Counted from the stretch's first letter, positions 1 to 11,501 are shown. The stretch is DNA of 62,500 nucleotides from Lysobacter antibioticus (GCF_001442535.1 NZ_CP013141.1:4323022-4385521); one strand, 5' to 3'. Notes: generated by a model not told the origin, from the letters alone. Numbers and translations: made by a program.

Positions 1-86
1 CGGCCGAAGCACCGGCTGGCGCAGCTGCGCCGGCCACCACGCCGGCTCCGGCGGCGGCCGCCCCGGCTCCGGCGAGCAAGGGCTGA
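1..86 (+). CDS. C-terminal end of an unidentified Ala/Pro-rich protein (partial)
   Basis: The window opens inside a coding frame that ends at a TGA at 84-86. The visible 27 residues are almost entirely Ala, Pro and Thr and finish in PASKG. This composition fits a disordered tail or linker; it gives no function. The frame is supported only by its continuity to the left edge and its GC-rich third positions. It lies 28 nt upstream of the next gene on the same strand, so the two could be co-transcribed. Confidence 0.5.
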   Translation, partial: AEAPAGAAAPATTPAPAAAAPAPASKG

Positions 87-114
87 TCGGGCCGCGCGCC
101 CGACGCATCCCCGC

Positions 115-879
115 ATGAATACACGCCGGCTGCGCCTGCTCAGCGCGAACATCCAGGCCGGCTCCAGCACGCGTCGCTACAGCGATTACGCGACGCGCAG
201 CTGGTCGCACGTGCTGCCCGCCGGCAACAAGCGCGGCAGCCTCGACACCATCGCCCAGTTGGCCGGCGAGCACGACATCGTCGGCCTCAACGAAAGCGAC
301 CCGGGCAGTCTGCGCTCGGGCTTCACCAACCAGACCCACTACCTCGCCCAGCGCGCCGGCTTCGAGTACTGGAGCCACCAGCCCAACCGCCGCGTCGGCA
401 GCGTCGCCTCCAGCGCGAACGGTCTGTTGAGCAAGCTGGAACCGCGCGAGGTCGTCGACCATCCCCTGCCCGGGCGCATCTCCGGCCGTGGCGTGCTGAT
501 CGCCCACTACGGCGACGACGACGACGGCCTGACCGTGGCGGTGGCGCACCTATCGCTTGGCGCCACCTCGCGCGCCTCGCAGTTGGCCTTCATCGCCGAA
601 TTGCTGCACGACCACCCGCACGCCGTGCTGATGGGCGACTTCAACTGCTCGGCCGATCGTCCCGAGATGCAGGCCTTGTTCCGCAACACCCGCCTGCAGC
701 CGCCGTCGAGCGCCCTGCCGACCTTCCCGAGCTGGCGTCCGCAGCGCGCGATCGACCACATCCTGCTCGGCGACGGCCTCGGCTTCGCCGGCGCCCGCGC
801 CGTGCCCGCCGCCCTGTCCGATCATCTGGCGCTGTCGCTGGAGCTCGACGTCCCGCATAGCGCGTTGCGCTCCGAGTAG
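115..879 (+). CDS. Endonuclease/exonuclease/phosphatase (EEP) family protein
   Basis: This 254-residue protein has the ordered motifs of the EEP (DNase I-like) metal-dependent phosphohydrolase fold: an N-terminal SANIQ (metal-binding Asn), GLNE with the metal-binding Glu near residue 59, HLSL with a central His, GDFN with the Asp/Asn pair, and a C-terminal SDH. These residues form the Mg-dependent phosphodiesterase site in the family. Members act on DNA, phospholipids or inositol phosphates; the substrate cannot be read from the sequence. No signal peptide is evident, so it is probably cytoplasmic. No strong Shine-Dalgarno precedes the ATG. Confidence 0.85.
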   Translation: MNTRRLRLLSANIQAGSSTRRYSDYATRSWSHVLPAGNKRGSLDTIAQLAGEHDIVGLNESDPGSLRSGFTNQTHYLAQRAGFEYWSHQPNRRVGSVASSANGLLSKLEPREVVDHPLPGRISGRGVLIAHYGDDDDGLTVAVAHLSLGATSRASQLAFIAELLHDHPHAVLMGDFNCSADRPEMQALFRNTRLQPPSSALPTFPSWRPQRAIDHILLGDGLGFAGARAVPAALSDHLALSLELDVPHSALRSE

Positions 880-918
880 CGTCGCTATTGCGCGAACATA
901 GCCGCGACACTGCCCTCT

Positions 919-1976
<1,058 letters not shown>

Positions 1977-2020
1977 TACAAGAAGCGCGTGGGCTCAAAG
2001 CGACAGAACACCTCGCCGAC

Positions 2021-2052
2021 AAAACAAAACGGCCGGTGCATGCACCGGCCGT
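2021..2052 (-). terminator. Rho-independent terminator of the TonB-dependent receptor
   Basis: A perfect 24-nt palindrome (ACGGCCGGTGCA and its complement) is followed on the minus strand by TTTTGTTTT. It lies about 55 nt past the receptor stop codon. Confidence 0.85.
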
Positions 2053-2107
2053 TCGTGTTTCAGGCTTGTCCTACCCGCGACCGGCGGCGCCGGTCGCGGT
2101 GCGTCGA

Positions 2108-5035
2108 TCAGAAGCGCAGATCGGCGCGCAGGTAGAAGAAACGGCCGCCCGGGATGTCGTAGGTCGAGGCGTCGTAACCGTTGAGCGAGCACGACAGGCA
2201 CACCGGCGGATCCTTGTCGGCGACGTTGTTGACGCCACCGGTGATCTGCAGGCCCTTCAGCCAGTCGATGTGATAACCCACCTGCAAGTCGTGGTAGGTG
2301 ATCGCATCGAGCTTGTTGTCGCCGGTGACCGGGTTGTCGCAGTACGGCGAATCCAGCGCCGAGGCCTGGCAGATTTCGGTCATGTCGGAGATGTGGCGGA
2401 TCGTCCACGACGCGGTCCAGGCGTTGCGCTTCCACGACAGGCTCGCGTTCGAGGTCCACTCCGGGATCGCGCTGTCGTTGACTTCCACGCCCGGACGGCG
2501 CGGCTGCACCTGGCCGGCCGCACCGACGGCGTCGTACTGGGTCACGAAGGTGTTCTGCCAGCTGACCTTGAACTGGCCGAGCGAGGTTTCCGGCAGGGTC
2601 CAGAAGAAGTCCACGTCCCAGCCGGAGGTCTTGATCGAACCCAGGTTGGTCAGCTTGTTCTCGAAGGAGTTGATGCCGCCGACGCTGGAACGGGTGATGC
2701 CGCCGCAGTAGGTCGGGTCGAGCGTCTGCACGCACAGGTTGAGCTGGGTCTGGGCGTCGATCGCCTGCACCGCGCCTTCGAGCGAGTGACGGTAGAAGGT
2801 CACTTCGAAGTCGAACTTGTCCGACCACGGCACGCCCGCGGCCCAGGCCGGGCTGTAGACGAAGCCGGCGGTGAAGCTGCGCGCGGTTTCCGGCTCGAGG
2901 TCCGGGTTGCCGCCGGTCTGCACCGAGATCTGGCTGTTGGCCTGGGTCGCGCCGGCCGGCACGCCGAGGGCGGCGCAGTTGGCGCGGTTGCCGGTCGCCG
3001 GCGAGCCGGTGATCGAAATCAGGCAGGGATCGCTGAGCTGCAAGTCGGCGCGGCTGGCCGAGCCGAACAACTCGCCGATCGACGGCGCGCGGAAGCCTTC
3101 GGCGTAGGTGGTGCGCAGCAGGAACTCATCGGCGACCTGCCAACGCAGGCCGTACTTCGGGGTGAACTGGCCGCCGAAGGTCGAGTAATCCGAGTAGCGG
3201 CCGGCCAGGCTCAGGTCGAGGCTCTTGCCGAAGCTGCCTTCCTTGATCAACGGCAGGTTGAGCTCGACGTAGGCTTCGTTGACATCGTACTCGCCCTGAG
3301 TCGGCAGCGACTGGGTGCCGTTGTAGAAACCGGCCACGGTGATCGGATCGGGCGAATAGAAGCCTTCGTACTTGCGGTATTCGTAACCGGCGGCGAACGA
3401 CAGCGGGCCGGCCCAGGCTTCGAACAGGTCGCCGGACAGGTTGGCGGTGAAGGTCTGCAGCTTCTGCTCGCTGCGGTCGCGCACGATCGGGCTGATCCAC
3501 TGCAGCATCGCCGGGGTGATCGTGCCGGGGCCGCCGAACAGGTTCAGCGGCACGCAGCCCGGGGTCGCGGCGCACACGGCCGGGTCGCCCACGGCGATGT
3601 TGATGTTGCGGATGTTGTAGCTGCCGCGGTTGGTCTGCTCGGCTTCGTTCTTATTGCTGGCGAAGTTGACGTCCCAGAAGTAGGTGCGGTCGCCGACATC
3701 GAAGCTGCCTTCCACGCCCGCCGCGATGTACTTGGTGTCGACTTCCTGCTCGAAGATGCGCGGGCCGCCTTCGACCGGACGACGGCCGATCAGCACCAGG
3801 TTCGGGTTGGCGCCCTCGGTGGTCAGGTCGAAGCCAAACGGGTTATACGGATTAAGGCGCGAGACCGTGATGTGCTCGGACCAGGGGTTGCCGGTGCCGG
3901 CGTCCAGGCCCAGGAACAGCGGTTCCGGCGCGGCCTGGTTGACCGACTCGCGACGGTTGTACAGCGCCTTGACGTAGGCCTGCACGTTGTCGTTGAAGTG
4001 GTAGCGGAACTGGCCGAACACGCCGGTGCGCTTGGACGGCGTCAGCAGCATGTTCTGTTCGGCGAAGTTGTAGCGGTTGGCGCCGGTGAAACCGATGAAG
4101 TCCTGCGGGTAGCGCACGCCGTTCGGGAAGCTGCTGCCGTTGGGCGTGGTGATGTTGCAGAACGGGATCGACGGGGTGCTCGGATCGTCGTCGGTGTCGG
4201 TCAGCGGGCAGGCGGTGCTGGCGGTCGCCGGGGTGATGATGAAGCGGCCGTTCGGCGTCGCCGAGCTGCCGGTTTCCACGCCCAGGCCCGGCACCGGCAC
4301 GCGCGAGAGTTCGCGGTCGCGCGAGAACACCGGGTCCTGATCGACGTAGCTCAAGCCCAGGAACAGGTTGGCGCGGTCGGTGTTGTAGCCCCAGGCCGCG
4401 TCGAAGCCCTTGAGCTCGCCGTCGCCTTCGCCGTACTGGCCGTAGTTGAGGGTGATCTGGCCGCCGTCGAAGTTGCGCCGGGTGATGATGTTGACCACAC
4501 CGGCGATCGCGTCGGAGCCGTACAGCGAGGACGCGCCGTCCTCGAGCACTTCGATGCGCTCGACGATGGCCAGCGGAATGGTGTTGAGGTCGGTCGCCGC
4601 GCCCACGCCGGAAGCCGAGGACTCGTTGACCCAGCGCATGCCGTCGACCAGGACGAGGACGCGCTTGGGACCGAGGTGGCGCAGGTCGACCTGGGCCGAA
4701 CCGGCGCCGACGCCGTCGCCGTTGGGCGAGAAGCCGAAGTTGCCGGAGGAATTGAACTTGGTGTTGAGCGCCGAACCGGCGCCGGTGAGTTCCTGCACCA
4801 CGTCGCCGATCGAGGTCAGACCGGTGCGCTCGATGTCGTCGCGAGTGAGGGTCTGGACCGGGACCTGGCTTTCGATCTCGGCCTTCTTGATGCGAGTGCC
4901 GGTGACCTGGACGGTGTCCAGCGTGGTGGCGTCTCGGGCAGGCGCGGCTTCCTGGGCGGCTGCGAGCCCCGGCAGGGCGACCAGCAGGGACAACTGAATG
5001 GCTTTCGCCAAGGCATGACGACGCGACACTTTCAT
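2108..5035 (-). CDS. TonB-dependent outer-membrane receptor
   Basis: The 975-residue protein imports a ligand across the outer membrane using TonB/ExbB/ExbD energy. A signal peptide ends at about residue 27 (LPGLAAAQ). A TonB-box-like region ([10 protein letters not shown]) follows, then the plug domain with VLVDGMRW and [26 protein letters not shown], a canonical plug signature (quoted here in pieces: [19 protein letters not shown]). The long beta-barrel contains the YAEGFRAPS motif and ends in the aromatic LRADLRF. Start chosen at 5035 because GGGAGAGAG lies just upstream and the signal peptide begins there; an upstream in-frame start at 5170 would add 45 unlikely residues. The substrate is unknown; no siderophore genes adjoin it. 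Confidence 0.92.
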   Translation of the reverse strand: MKVSRRHALAKAIQLSLLVALPGLAAAQEAAPARDATTLDTVQVTGTRIKKAEIESQVPVQTLTRDDIERTGLTSIGDVVQELTGAGSALNTKFNSSGNFGFSPNGDGVGAGSAQVDLRHLGPKRVLVLVDGMRWVNESSASGVGAATDLNTIPLAIVERIEVLEDGASSLYGSDAIAGVVNIITRRNFDGGQITLNYGQYGEGDGELKGFDAAWGYNTDRANLFLGLSYVDQDPVFSRDRELSRVPVPGLGVETGSSATPNGRFIITPATASTACPLTDTDDDPSTPSIPFCNITTPNGSSFPNGVRYPQDFIGFTGANRYNFAEQNMLLTPSKRTGVFGQFRYHFNDNVQAYVKALYNRRESVNQAAPEPLFLGLDAGTGNPWSEHITVSRLNPYNPFGFDLTTEGANPNLVLIGRRPVEGGPRIFEQEVDTKYIAAGVEGSFDVGDRTYFWDVNFASNKNEAEQTNRGSYNIRNINIAVGDPAVCAATPGCVPLNLFGGPGTITPAMLQWISPIVRDRSEQKLQTFTANLSGDLFEAWAGPLSFAAGYEYRKYEGFYSPDPITVAGFYNGTQSLPTQGEYDVNEAYVELNLPLIKEGSFGKSLDLSLAGRYSDYSTFGGQFTPKYGLRWQVADEFLLRTTYAEGFRAPSIGELFGSASRADLQLSDPCLISITGSPATGNRANCAALGVPAGATQANSQISVQTGGNPDLEPETARSFTAGFVYSPAWAAGVPWSDKFDFEVTFYRHSLEGAVQAIDAQTQLNLCVQTLDPTYCGGITRSSVGGINSFENKLTNLGSIKTSGWDVDFFWTLPETSLGQFKVSWQNTFVTQYDAVGAAGQVQPRRPGVEVNDSAIPEWTSNASLSWKRNAWTASWTIRHISDMTEICQASALDSPYCDNPVTGDNKLDAITYHDLQVGYHIDWLKGLQITGGVNNVADKDPPVCLSCSLNGYDASTYDIPGGRFFYLRADLRF

Positions 5036-5303
5036 CGACTCTCTCTCCCTCAAGAATGTGGCTGTAGCTCTGATGGCTATTGGCACGCCGCCCATCCATG
5101 CGGACGGCACCGGGAGGTTGTAAACAATTCGTGAATCCGCCACAAGGCGCAAATAGGGACTACTTGCCAACTGGGTCGCATTTCTGATCGGGATCGGACC
5201 CGGCTTGAGACGTGCGTCGCCTATGCGCGAACGCGCCTCCCCTGTTCAGTTAATACCCCGGTCCAGGCCGGGCCGGGCCCGCAAACGCGACCGCGGTCGC
5301 GCT

Positions 5304-6102
5304 TCAGCCGCCGAGCAGCAGGCTGACCGCGACCAGGATCAGGAACGCCGCGAACACCCGCTTGAGGGTGTCGCCGTGCAGCCTGTGGGCGAGCCGGGTG
5401 CCGTAGGGCGCGGCGAACACCGAGGCGATGGCGACGCCGATCGCCGCCGGCAGGTAGACGTAGCCGATGGCGTGCTCGGGCAAGGCCCCGGGCGGGGCGT
5501 TGAAGGCGTAGCCGACCGCGCTGGCCAGGCCGATCGCCACGCCGCAGGCCGAAGACGTGCCGACCGCGCGCACCGGGGCGACGCCGCGCCAGACCAACAG
5601 CGGCACGGTCATGCTGCCGCCGCCGATGCCGACCACCGCCGACACCGCGCCGATGCCGACGCCCGCGGCCGACAGCGGCAGGCCCCTGCGGCGGCGGGGC
5701 GCCGTCGGCGAGCGGCGCGCCGTTCTTGCCGAACAGCAACTGCGCCGCGGCGATCAGGCAATAACCGGCGACGATCAAGCGCAGCCAATCGCCGTCGATG
5801 CGCACGGCGACGAAACTGCCGAGCCAACCGCCGAGCAGCAGCCCCGGCACCATCCAGCGCACGGTCGGCCACATCACGCTGCCGCGTTTGGCATGCGCGC
5901 GCGCCGAGGCGGTCGCGGTCAACACGATGCTGGCCAGCGAACTGGCCAACGCGGTATGCATGGCGGCTTCCTGCGGAATGCCCATGAGCGGCGCCAGCCA
6001 GGCGAGCGCGGCGACCAGCACCAGGCCGCCGCCGATGCCGAGCAAGCCGGCGAGCACGCCGGCCACCGCGCCCAATGCGAGAAAGACCAACCAGGCTGTC
6101 AC
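5304..6102 (-). pseudogene. TauE/SafE-family sulfite exporter-like permease, single-base frameshift
   Basis: The N-terminal half begins at a GTG (6102) with GGAG upstream and reads TAWLVFLALGAVAGVLAGLL, a first membrane helix with the GIGGG motif typical of TauE/SafE permeases. The C-terminal half, in another frame, carries the second GIGGGSMTVPLLVW motif and helices up to LILVAVSLLLGG. The two halves join if one extra base is removed in the G/C-rich run at about 5683-5700. The span is 799 nt, which is 3n+1, and the repaired product would be 265 residues, the normal family length. It is either a recent pseudogene or a sequencing indel. Family members export sulfite, sulfoacetate or similar anions. 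Confidence 0.85.
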
Positions 6103-6432
6103 CGTCGAATGCTCCGCAAGATCAGGGTCGAGCCTACATGGTCGCAGCGCCGCGCCGCGAACGCCTGCCGCGATGCGCCGCTTCGCAGGCGCGGCCGCAA
6201 GACGAACCTGTGACAACGATCGACTGCACGAGCCCGATCGCGCCGAACCTTCGCATCGCCTCGACGATCCTGAAGCAGCAACGGCGCGGCAACAACGATG
6301 CGAATGCGCAGTTCGCTCTTCGAGCGAGAGCCGGGCAAGCTGCGACGCACTTCGCATGCGACGCATCACGGCCGCCGCACTACAGCGAATGTTCACATAA
6401 GACATTCATGCGTGCTGGGCTATAGTCCGGCG
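6103..6432. other. Divergent intergenic region, no gene seen
   Basis: These 330 nt separate the divergent TauE/SafE and transglycosylase genes and must hold both promoters. I see a TATAGT at 6421-6426 but no convincing -35 partner, and no repeat or RNA structure. Confidence 0.4.
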
Positions 6433-8505
6433 ATGCTGCCACGCCCCTACCCACTCGCCATCGCCGCGCTCGCCGCGGCCCTCGCCACCACCGCTTGCGC
6501 CCAGACCACGGCGTCGGCGCCGACCCAGGCCGCGGTCAAGCCGGCACCGGTGGTCAACGCCTTGCCGGCGCCCGCGGTCGACCCGCTGCTGCCGCGCCTG
6601 CGCGCGGCGATCGAAGCGGCCGAACGCGGCCCGTTCGACAGCGGCCAGTACGTCGATCTCGCGCGGCATCCGCTGTACGGTTGGGTCGAGTACGCCAACC
6701 TGCGCCGCGGCATCGACACGGTCAACAACGGCCAGGCCCAGGATTTCCTCGCCCGTCGCGGCAAGGAAGCTTCGGGCGAAGCCTTCCGCGAGATCTGGCT
6801 GGCGGCGACCGCGCGCCGCGAAGACTGGCCGAGCTTCATCGCCGCGTGGACGCCGAAGAGCGCCACCGGCAAGGAACGCAGCATCAGCCTGCGCTGCGCC
6901 GAATTGAACGCGCGCCAGGCCCTGGGCCGCACCGACGAGAGCTGGACGCGCGAAGCGCAAACGATCTGGCGCAGCAGCGGCAAGTCCCTGCCCGACAGTT
7001 GCGACGGCCCGTTCGCGGTGCTCGCGGCCCAGGGTGGGTTGTCGCCGGAGTTGCGTTGGGAGCGCATCGAAGCCGCGGCCGCCGAATGGCAGCCGGCGGT
7101 GATGCGTTCGGCCGCGCGCGGCCTGCCGGCGGATCAGCTCGCACAAGCGAACGACTACGCCGCGTTCCTGGATAACGTCAACGAACGCGCGCTGTCGTGG
7201 CCGAAGACCGAACGCAGCCGCAAGATCGCCTCCTACGGCCTGGCCAAGTTCGCCAAGGCGCAGCCGGCCGCCGCCGAACAGCAGTTGCCGAAATACGCCA
7301 GCGCACTCGGCTTCAGCGACGCCGACCGCGGCCGCGTGCTGTACCAGACCGCGCTGTGGTCGGTGGCCTCCTACGAAGCCGAGTCGGCGCGCCGCCTCAA
7401 TGCAGTGCCCGAGGTCGCCTACGACGAACGCCTGCACGAGTGGCGCGCGCGCGAAGCGATGGCGCGCTCGGACTGGGCCGGCGCACTCGCCGCGATCAAG
7501 AAGATGGGCGCCAAGCAACGCGGCGATTCGCGCTGGCAGTACTTCGAGGCCCACCTCAGCGAACGCGCCGGCGACAAGGCCGGCGCCGACCGGCTCTATC
7601 GCGAAGCGGCGAAGAAGACCGACTTCCACGGCTTCATGGCCGCCGACCGGCTCGGCGCGCCGTATGCGCTGTGCCCGCTGCAACCGACCGACAGCGCCGC
7701 GGCCAAGGCCGCGATCGCGCGCGACCCGGCCCTGCAGCGGGCGATGGGGTTGTTCCGGATCGAACGCGCCGGTTGGGCGGTGCGCGAATGGGACGACGCG
7801 CTGAGCCGCTTCGACGACACCCAGCGCCGCATCGCCATCGAAGTGGCGCAGAGCTACAACTGGTTCGATCGCGCGGTGTTCTCGCTCAATAAGACCCCGC
7901 AGGAACAGCGCTTGTATTACCTGCGCTTCCCGCTGCACCACGGCGACACGATCCGCCGCGAGTCGGCCAAGAACGGCATCGACCCGGCCTGGGTCGCCGC
8001 CGAAATCCGCGCCGAGAGCATCTTCAACCCGACCGCGCGCTCGGGCGCCAACGCGATGGGCCTGATGCAGGTGCTGCCCGGCACCGGCGCGGCCGTCGCC
8101 AAGAGCCTGGGCCTGCCCTGGGGCGGCGCCGCCAGCCTGTACGACTCCGACACCAACATCATCCTCGGCACCGCCTACCTGCGTCAGTTGCTCGACAAGT
8201 ACGGCGGCCAACCCTATTTCGCCATGGCCGGCTATAACGCCGGCCCTGCGCCGCTGGCGCGCTGGCAGTCGCAGCGCCCGGGCATGGAGCCGGAGTTCTG
8301 GATCGAGACCATCAGCTACAAGGAGACCCGCGAGTACGTCGCCCGCGTGCTCGCCTTCAGCGTGATCTACGACTGGCGCCTCAACGGCGACGCCCACAAC
8401 GTCAGCGACCGCATGCGCGGCATCGCCGCCGGCAAGCGCAAGTCCTTCGCCTGCCCGGCGGCGAGCGCCGCCGCGACCGCGCCGGCGCCGGCCGAACAAG
8501 AGTGA
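6433..8505 (+). CDS. Soluble lytic murein transglycosylase (Slt70-like)
   Basis: This 690-residue periplasmic enzyme cleaves the MurNAc-GlcNAc bond of peptidoglycan, forming 1,6-anhydro ends. A signal peptide ends near ATTACAQ. A long alpha-superhelical middle follows, as in Slt70. The C-terminal SLT domain starts near residue 520 with AAEIRAESIFNPTARSGA, where the first Glu of AES is the expected catalytic acid, followed by AMGLMQVLPGTG and GYNAGP. The length is close to the Slt70 family (about 620-700). The ATG at 6433 was preferred to an upstream in-frame start because the signal peptide begins there. It is followed after 10 nt by the next gene. Confidence 0.93.
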   Translation: MLPRPYPLAIAALAAALATTACAQTTASAPTQAAVKPAPVVNALPAPAVDPLLPRLRAAIEAAERGPFDSGQYVDLARHPLYGWVEYANLRRGIDTVNNGQAQDFLARRGKEASGEAFREIWLAATARREDWPSFIAAWTPKSATGKERSISLRCAELNARQALGRTDESWTREAQTIWRSSGKSLPDSCDGPFAVLAAQGGLSPELRWERIEAAAAEWQPAVMRSAARGLPADQLAQANDYAAFLDNVNERALSWPKTERSRKIASYGLAKFAKAQPAAAEQQLPKYASALGFSDADRGRVLYQTALWSVASYEAESARRLNAVPEVAYDERLHEWRAREAMARSDWAGALAAIKKMGAKQRGDSRWQYFEAHLSERAGDKAGADRLYREAAKKTDFHGFMAADRLGAPYALCPLQPTDSAAAKAAIARDPALQRAMGLFRIERAGWAVREWDDALSRFDDTQRRIAIEVAQSYNWFDRAVFSLNKTPQEQRLYYLRFPLHHGDTIRRESAKNGIDPAWVAAEIRAESIFNPTARSGANAMGLMQVLPGTGAAVAKSLGLPWGGAASLYDSDTNIILGTAYLRQLLDKYGGQPYFAMAGYNAGPAPLARWQSQRPGMEPEFWIETISYKETREYVARVLAFSVIYDWRLNGDAHNVSDRMRGIAAGKRKSFACPAASAAATAPAPAEQE

Positions 8506-8515
8506 GCCTGCCGCC

Positions 8516-9427
8516 ATGCCCCGTCGTCATGTTCTGATTCTCGGCGGTACCGGTTTCGTCGGCCGCCATCTCGTCGAGCATCTGCTGCGCGAGCAATACC
8601 GCATCACCGTGCTGAGCCGCGGCGTCGACCCGGCCAAGAAAAAACTGCTGTCGCGCGACGCCAGCATCATCGAGGGCGACATCGGCAACCCGGATTTCCT
8701 GCGCGCCGTGCTCGACGACGTCGACGCGGTGGTCAACCTGGTCGGCATCCTCAACGAACAGGGCGACAGCGGCGCCGGCTTCGAGCATGTCTACGTCGAA
8801 CTGCTGGACGCCTTGCTCGAAGCGATGCGCGACATGGGCGTGTCGCGGCTGCTGCAGATGAGCGCGCTCAACGCCGGCACCGGCCACAGCCATTACCTGG
8901 AATCGCGCGGCCGCGCCGAGCAGCGCGTGCGCGCCTCCAAGCTGGCCTGGACCTTGTTCCGCCCCTCGGTGATCGCCGGCCCCGGCGACGGCCTGTTCTG
9001 CCGCTTCGATGGCCTGCTGCGCTATGCGCCGCTGTTGCCGATGGGACGCGCCAACGCGCGCTTCCAGCCGGTCTGGATCGGCGATGTCACCCAGGCTTTC
9101 GTCAACGCCCTCGCCGACGACAGCCACGTCAGCCGCAGCTACAACCTGGTCGGCCCCGAGGTGATGACGCTCGCCGAGATCGTGCGCGCGACCGCGCGTG
9201 CGCGCCGACGCCTGCGCGCGGTGCTGCCGCTGCCGGAATCGCTCGGCAAGCTGCAGGCCGAGATCGGCGAATGGCTACCGGGCAAACCGATCAGCCGCGA
9301 CAACTGGCGCTCGCTGCAGACCGATTCGACCAGCGTCGAAAATGGTTTGCTGAAGCTGGGCATCGCCCCGACCCCGGTGCTGTCGCATCTGCCGGAAATC
9401 CTGGGGCTGACGGCGCGCAGCGATTAA
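8516..9427 (+). CDS. NDUFA9-like NAD(P)-binding protein (atypical SDR)
   Basis: This 303-residue protein has an N-terminal Rossmann nucleotide-binding motif GGTGFVGRHL (residues 10-19) and belongs to the atypical short-chain dehydrogenase group that includes the complex I subunit NDUFA9. Later signatures include DAVVNLVGIL and MSALNAG, the position of the usual catalytic Ser/Tyr region. The Tyr-x-x-x-Lys pair is not clear, so it may bind a nucleotide without classical dehydrogenase activity. It starts 10 nt after the transglycosylase stop, which suggests co-transcription, although the functions are not obviously linked. Confidence 0.85.
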   Translation: MPRRHVLILGGTGFVGRHLVEHLLREQYRITVLSRGVDPAKKKLLSRDASIIEGDIGNPDFLRAVLDDVDAVVNLVGILNEQGDSGAGFEHVYVELLDALLEAMRDMGVSRLLQMSALNAGTGHSHYLESRGRAEQRVRASKLAWTLFRPSVIAGPGDGLFCRFDGLLRYAPLLPMGRANARFQPVWIGDVTQAFVNALADDSHVSRSYNLVGPEVMTLAEIVRATARARRRLRAVLPLPESLGKLQAEIGEWLPGKPISRDNWRSLQTDSTSVENGLLKLGIAPTPVLSHLPEILGLTARSD

Positions 9428-9442
9428 GCCATGTATCCATGG

Positions 9443-9659
9443 GTAGGAGCGGCGACGCGTTTGGGGGTAGGAGCGCCGTAAGTCGCGACCGCGCAACCAC
9501 CCGAGCCGGCGCGGAAATCCGTGAGAGTGACCGAAAGCGTTGCGTATCCGAAGCCCCGGACAGACGGTCGCTTTCCGGATCGGTTGTGCCGCTATCGAAT
9601 CTTCGTCGAGGGCGCTTGCGTACGCCTCTGCGGTTGGTCGCGGCTCGCGCCGCTCCTAC
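9443..9659. repeat. REP plus REPIN-like element A
   Basis: A truncated REP head lies at 9443. It is followed by a full doublet at 9467-9659: GTAGGAGCG...GTCGCGACC at the left and its inverted copy GGTCGCGGC...CGCTCCTAC at the right. The interior is nearly identical to element B (11498-11661), including GAATCTTCGTCGAGGGCGCT. It fills most of the 310-nt gap before the PH-domain gene. Confidence 0.85.
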
Positions 9660-9737
9660 CCTTAAAGCAAGGCGTCATCGCCGCCGCACCCAGTGCGCGC
9701 TAGGATGCAGGCCACTGCCCATCACAAGGAGATCCCC

Positions 9738-10115
9738 ATGGGGCTGCTCGATACCTTGCTCGGCCATGCCGGCGCCAAATCCGCCGAGAAAGTCGGCGAA
9801 GACTTCCAACCCCTGCTCGCGCCCGGCGAAACCGTGCAGCGCGCGTTCGGCGAGGTCCGCGACCTGATCGTGTTCACCGATCGCCGCCTGATCCTGGTCG
9901 ACAAGCAAGGCGTCACCGGCCGCAAGACCGAATTCCTCAGTCTGCCGTATCGCAGCATCGTGATGTTCTCGCTGGAGACCGCCGGCCATTTCGACCTGGA
10001 AGCCGAGCTGCGCCTGTGGGTGTCGGGTCAGGCGACGCCGATCACCCGTCACCTCGGCCGCAGCGCCGGTGCCGAAGACATCGTCGCCCTGCTCGCGCAG
10101 AATTCGCCGCGCTGA
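9738..10115 (+). CDS. PH-domain-containing protein
   Basis: A 125-residue soluble protein starting at an ATG preceded by AAGGAG. The core (about 40-120) has the bacterial pleckstrin-homology pattern, with DLIVFTDRRLILVDKQG and LPYRSIVMFSLE as consecutive beta strands. Bacterial PH-domain proteins of this type (bPH_5-like) are often stress-related or membrane-associated, but no enzymatic role is known. It contains no membrane segment. The gap to cca is filled by heptamer repeats. Confidence 0.8.
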   Translation: MGLLDTLLGHAGAKSAEKVGEDFQPLLAPGETVQRAFGEVRDLIVFTDRRLILVDKQGVTGRKTEFLSLPYRSIVMFSLETAGHFDLEAELRLWVSGQATPITRHLGRSAGAEDIVALLAQNSPR

Positions 10116-10121
10116 GCGGCC

Positions 10122-10170
10122 GGGAATCGGGAATCGGGAATCGGGAATCGGGAATCGGGAATCGGGAATC
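10122..10170 (+). repeat. Seven tandem GGGAATC heptamers
   Basis: Seven perfect GGGAATC units lie 7 nt after the PH-domain gene stop and end in GTAAAAC. A short run of related CGAGTCC units (about 10218-10243) lies on the far side, immediately before cca. Related arrays occur at 19993-20085 and 50547-50797. Confidence 0.9.
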
Positions 10171-10259
10171 GTAAAACAGTATTTCGGGTGCGCTGCCGGG
10201 CCGGCAGCGGCGCTCTTTCGAGTCCCGAGTCCCGAGTCCCGAACCCCGCGGAGACGAAC

Positions 10260-11501
10260 ATGAAAACTTATCTCGTCGGCGGCGCGGTCCGCGACGCCCT
10301 GCTCGGCCTGCCGGCCGGCGATCGCGATTACGTGGTCGTCGGCGAAACGCCCGAGGCCATGCTCGCCGCCGGCTTCAAGGCGGTCGGCCGCGATTTCCCG
10401 GTGTTCCTGCACCCGAAGACCGGCGAGGAGTACGCGCTGGCGCGCACCGAACGCAAGTCCGGGCGCGGCTACCGCGGCTTCGTCGTCGACACCGATCCCT
10501 CGGTGACGCTCGAAGACGATCTGGTCCGCCGCGATTTCACCATCAACGCGATCGCCCGCGCCGACGACGGCCGCCTGGTCGACCCCTACGGCGGCGCGCG
10601 CGATATCGAAGCGCGGGTGCTGCGCCATGTCGGCCCCGCCTTCGTCGAAGACCCGCTGCGGGTGCTGCGCGCGGCGCGCTTCATGGCCCGCTTCGCCGAG
10701 CATGGCTTCAGCGTCGCCCCGGAAACCATGGCGCTGATGCGGCAGATGGCCGAATCCGGCGAGCTGTCGGCGTTGGTCGCCGAGCGGGTCTGGCAGGAAC
10801 TGCGGCGCGCGCTGACTTGCACGCGGCCCTCGGCGTTCGTGCGCACCTTGCACGACGCCGGCGCGCTGGCGGTGGTGCTGCCGGAGGTCGAGGCCTTGTA
10901 CGGCGTGCCGCAGCGCCCCGAGTACCACCCCGAAGTCGACACCGGCATCCACACCGAGATGGTGCTCGACATGGCCGCGCAGCTCGCGCCCGGCGACGAC
11001 CTGATCGGTTTCGCCGCGTTGACCCACGACCTCGGCAAAGCGCTGACGCCGGCCGAGCTGCTGCCGCGCCATCACGGCCACGAACACGGCGGCCTGGAGC
11101 CCTTGCAGGCCTTGTGCGAGCGCCTCAAGGTGCCGACCGAGCATCGCCTGCTCGCCGAAGCGGTCTGCCGCGAACACCTCAACGTGCACCGCCTTGCCGA
11201 GATGCGGCCGCGCAGCGTCTACGAACTGATCGCGCGCTGCGACGGTTTCCGCAACCCGAAGCGCATCGAACAGATGAGCCTGGTGTGCGAGGCCGACAAG
11301 CGCGGCCGCCTGGGGCTGCAGGACGAACCGTATCCGTCGGGCGCGGCTTTGCGCGAAGCGGTGCGCGCGGCGATGAAAGTGCGCGCGAACGAAGTCGCCC
11401 CGGGCCTGGCCGGCCCCGAGGTCGGCGAAGCGGTGCGGCGCGCGCGGATCGCGGCGATCGCCGCCGTGCGCAAGCCCGCCGCCGAGCCACCTCCGGAGTA
11501 G
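10260..11501 (+). CDS. cca: Multifunctional CCA-adding tRNA nucleotidyltransferase
   Basis: The 413-residue enzyme adds or repairs the 3' CCA of tRNAs using CTP and ATP without a template. The N-terminal catalytic head shows LVGGAVRD (residues 5-12) and the metal-binding GDRDY (Asp21, Asp23), then [10 protein letters not shown] and the RxxRFxARF-type helix. The C-terminal region carries an HD phosphohydrolase domain ([20 protein letters not shown]), typical of the long gammaproteobacterial form with added 2'3'-cyclic phosphodiesterase and phosphatase activity. ATG at 10260 follows GGAGACGAAC. The TAG stop overlaps the GTAG head of a REPIN. Confidence 0.96.
   Translation: MKTYLVGGAVRDALLGLPAGDRDYVVVGETPEAMLAAGFKAVGRDFPVFLHPKTGEEYALARTERKSGRGYRGFVVDTDPSVTLEDDLVRRDFTINAIARADDGRLVDPYGGARDIEARVLRHVGPAFVEDPLRVLRAARFMARFAEHGFSVAPETMALMRQMAESGELSALVAERVWQELRRALTCTRPSAFVRTLHDAGALAVVLPEVEALYGVPQRPEYHPEVDTGIHTEMVLDMAAQLAPGDDLIGFAALTHDLGKALTPAELLPRHHGHEHGGLEPLQALCERLKVPTEHRLLAEAVCREHLNVHRLAEMRPRSVYELIARCDGFRNPKRIEQMSLVCEADKRGRLGLQDEPYPSGAALREAVRAAMKVRANEVAPGLAGPEVGEAVRRARIAAIAAVRKPAAEPPPE

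Noticed and set aside
6406..8517. A 703-codon minus-strand open frame opposite the lytic transglycosylase
   Set aside because: It has Gly/Ala/Arg/Val-rich composition with no recognisable motif and is antisense to a clear gene.
10122..10170. Possible CRISPR array in the heptamer and hexamer repeats
   Set aside because: Units are only 6-7 nt with no spacers, and no cas genes are present in the window.
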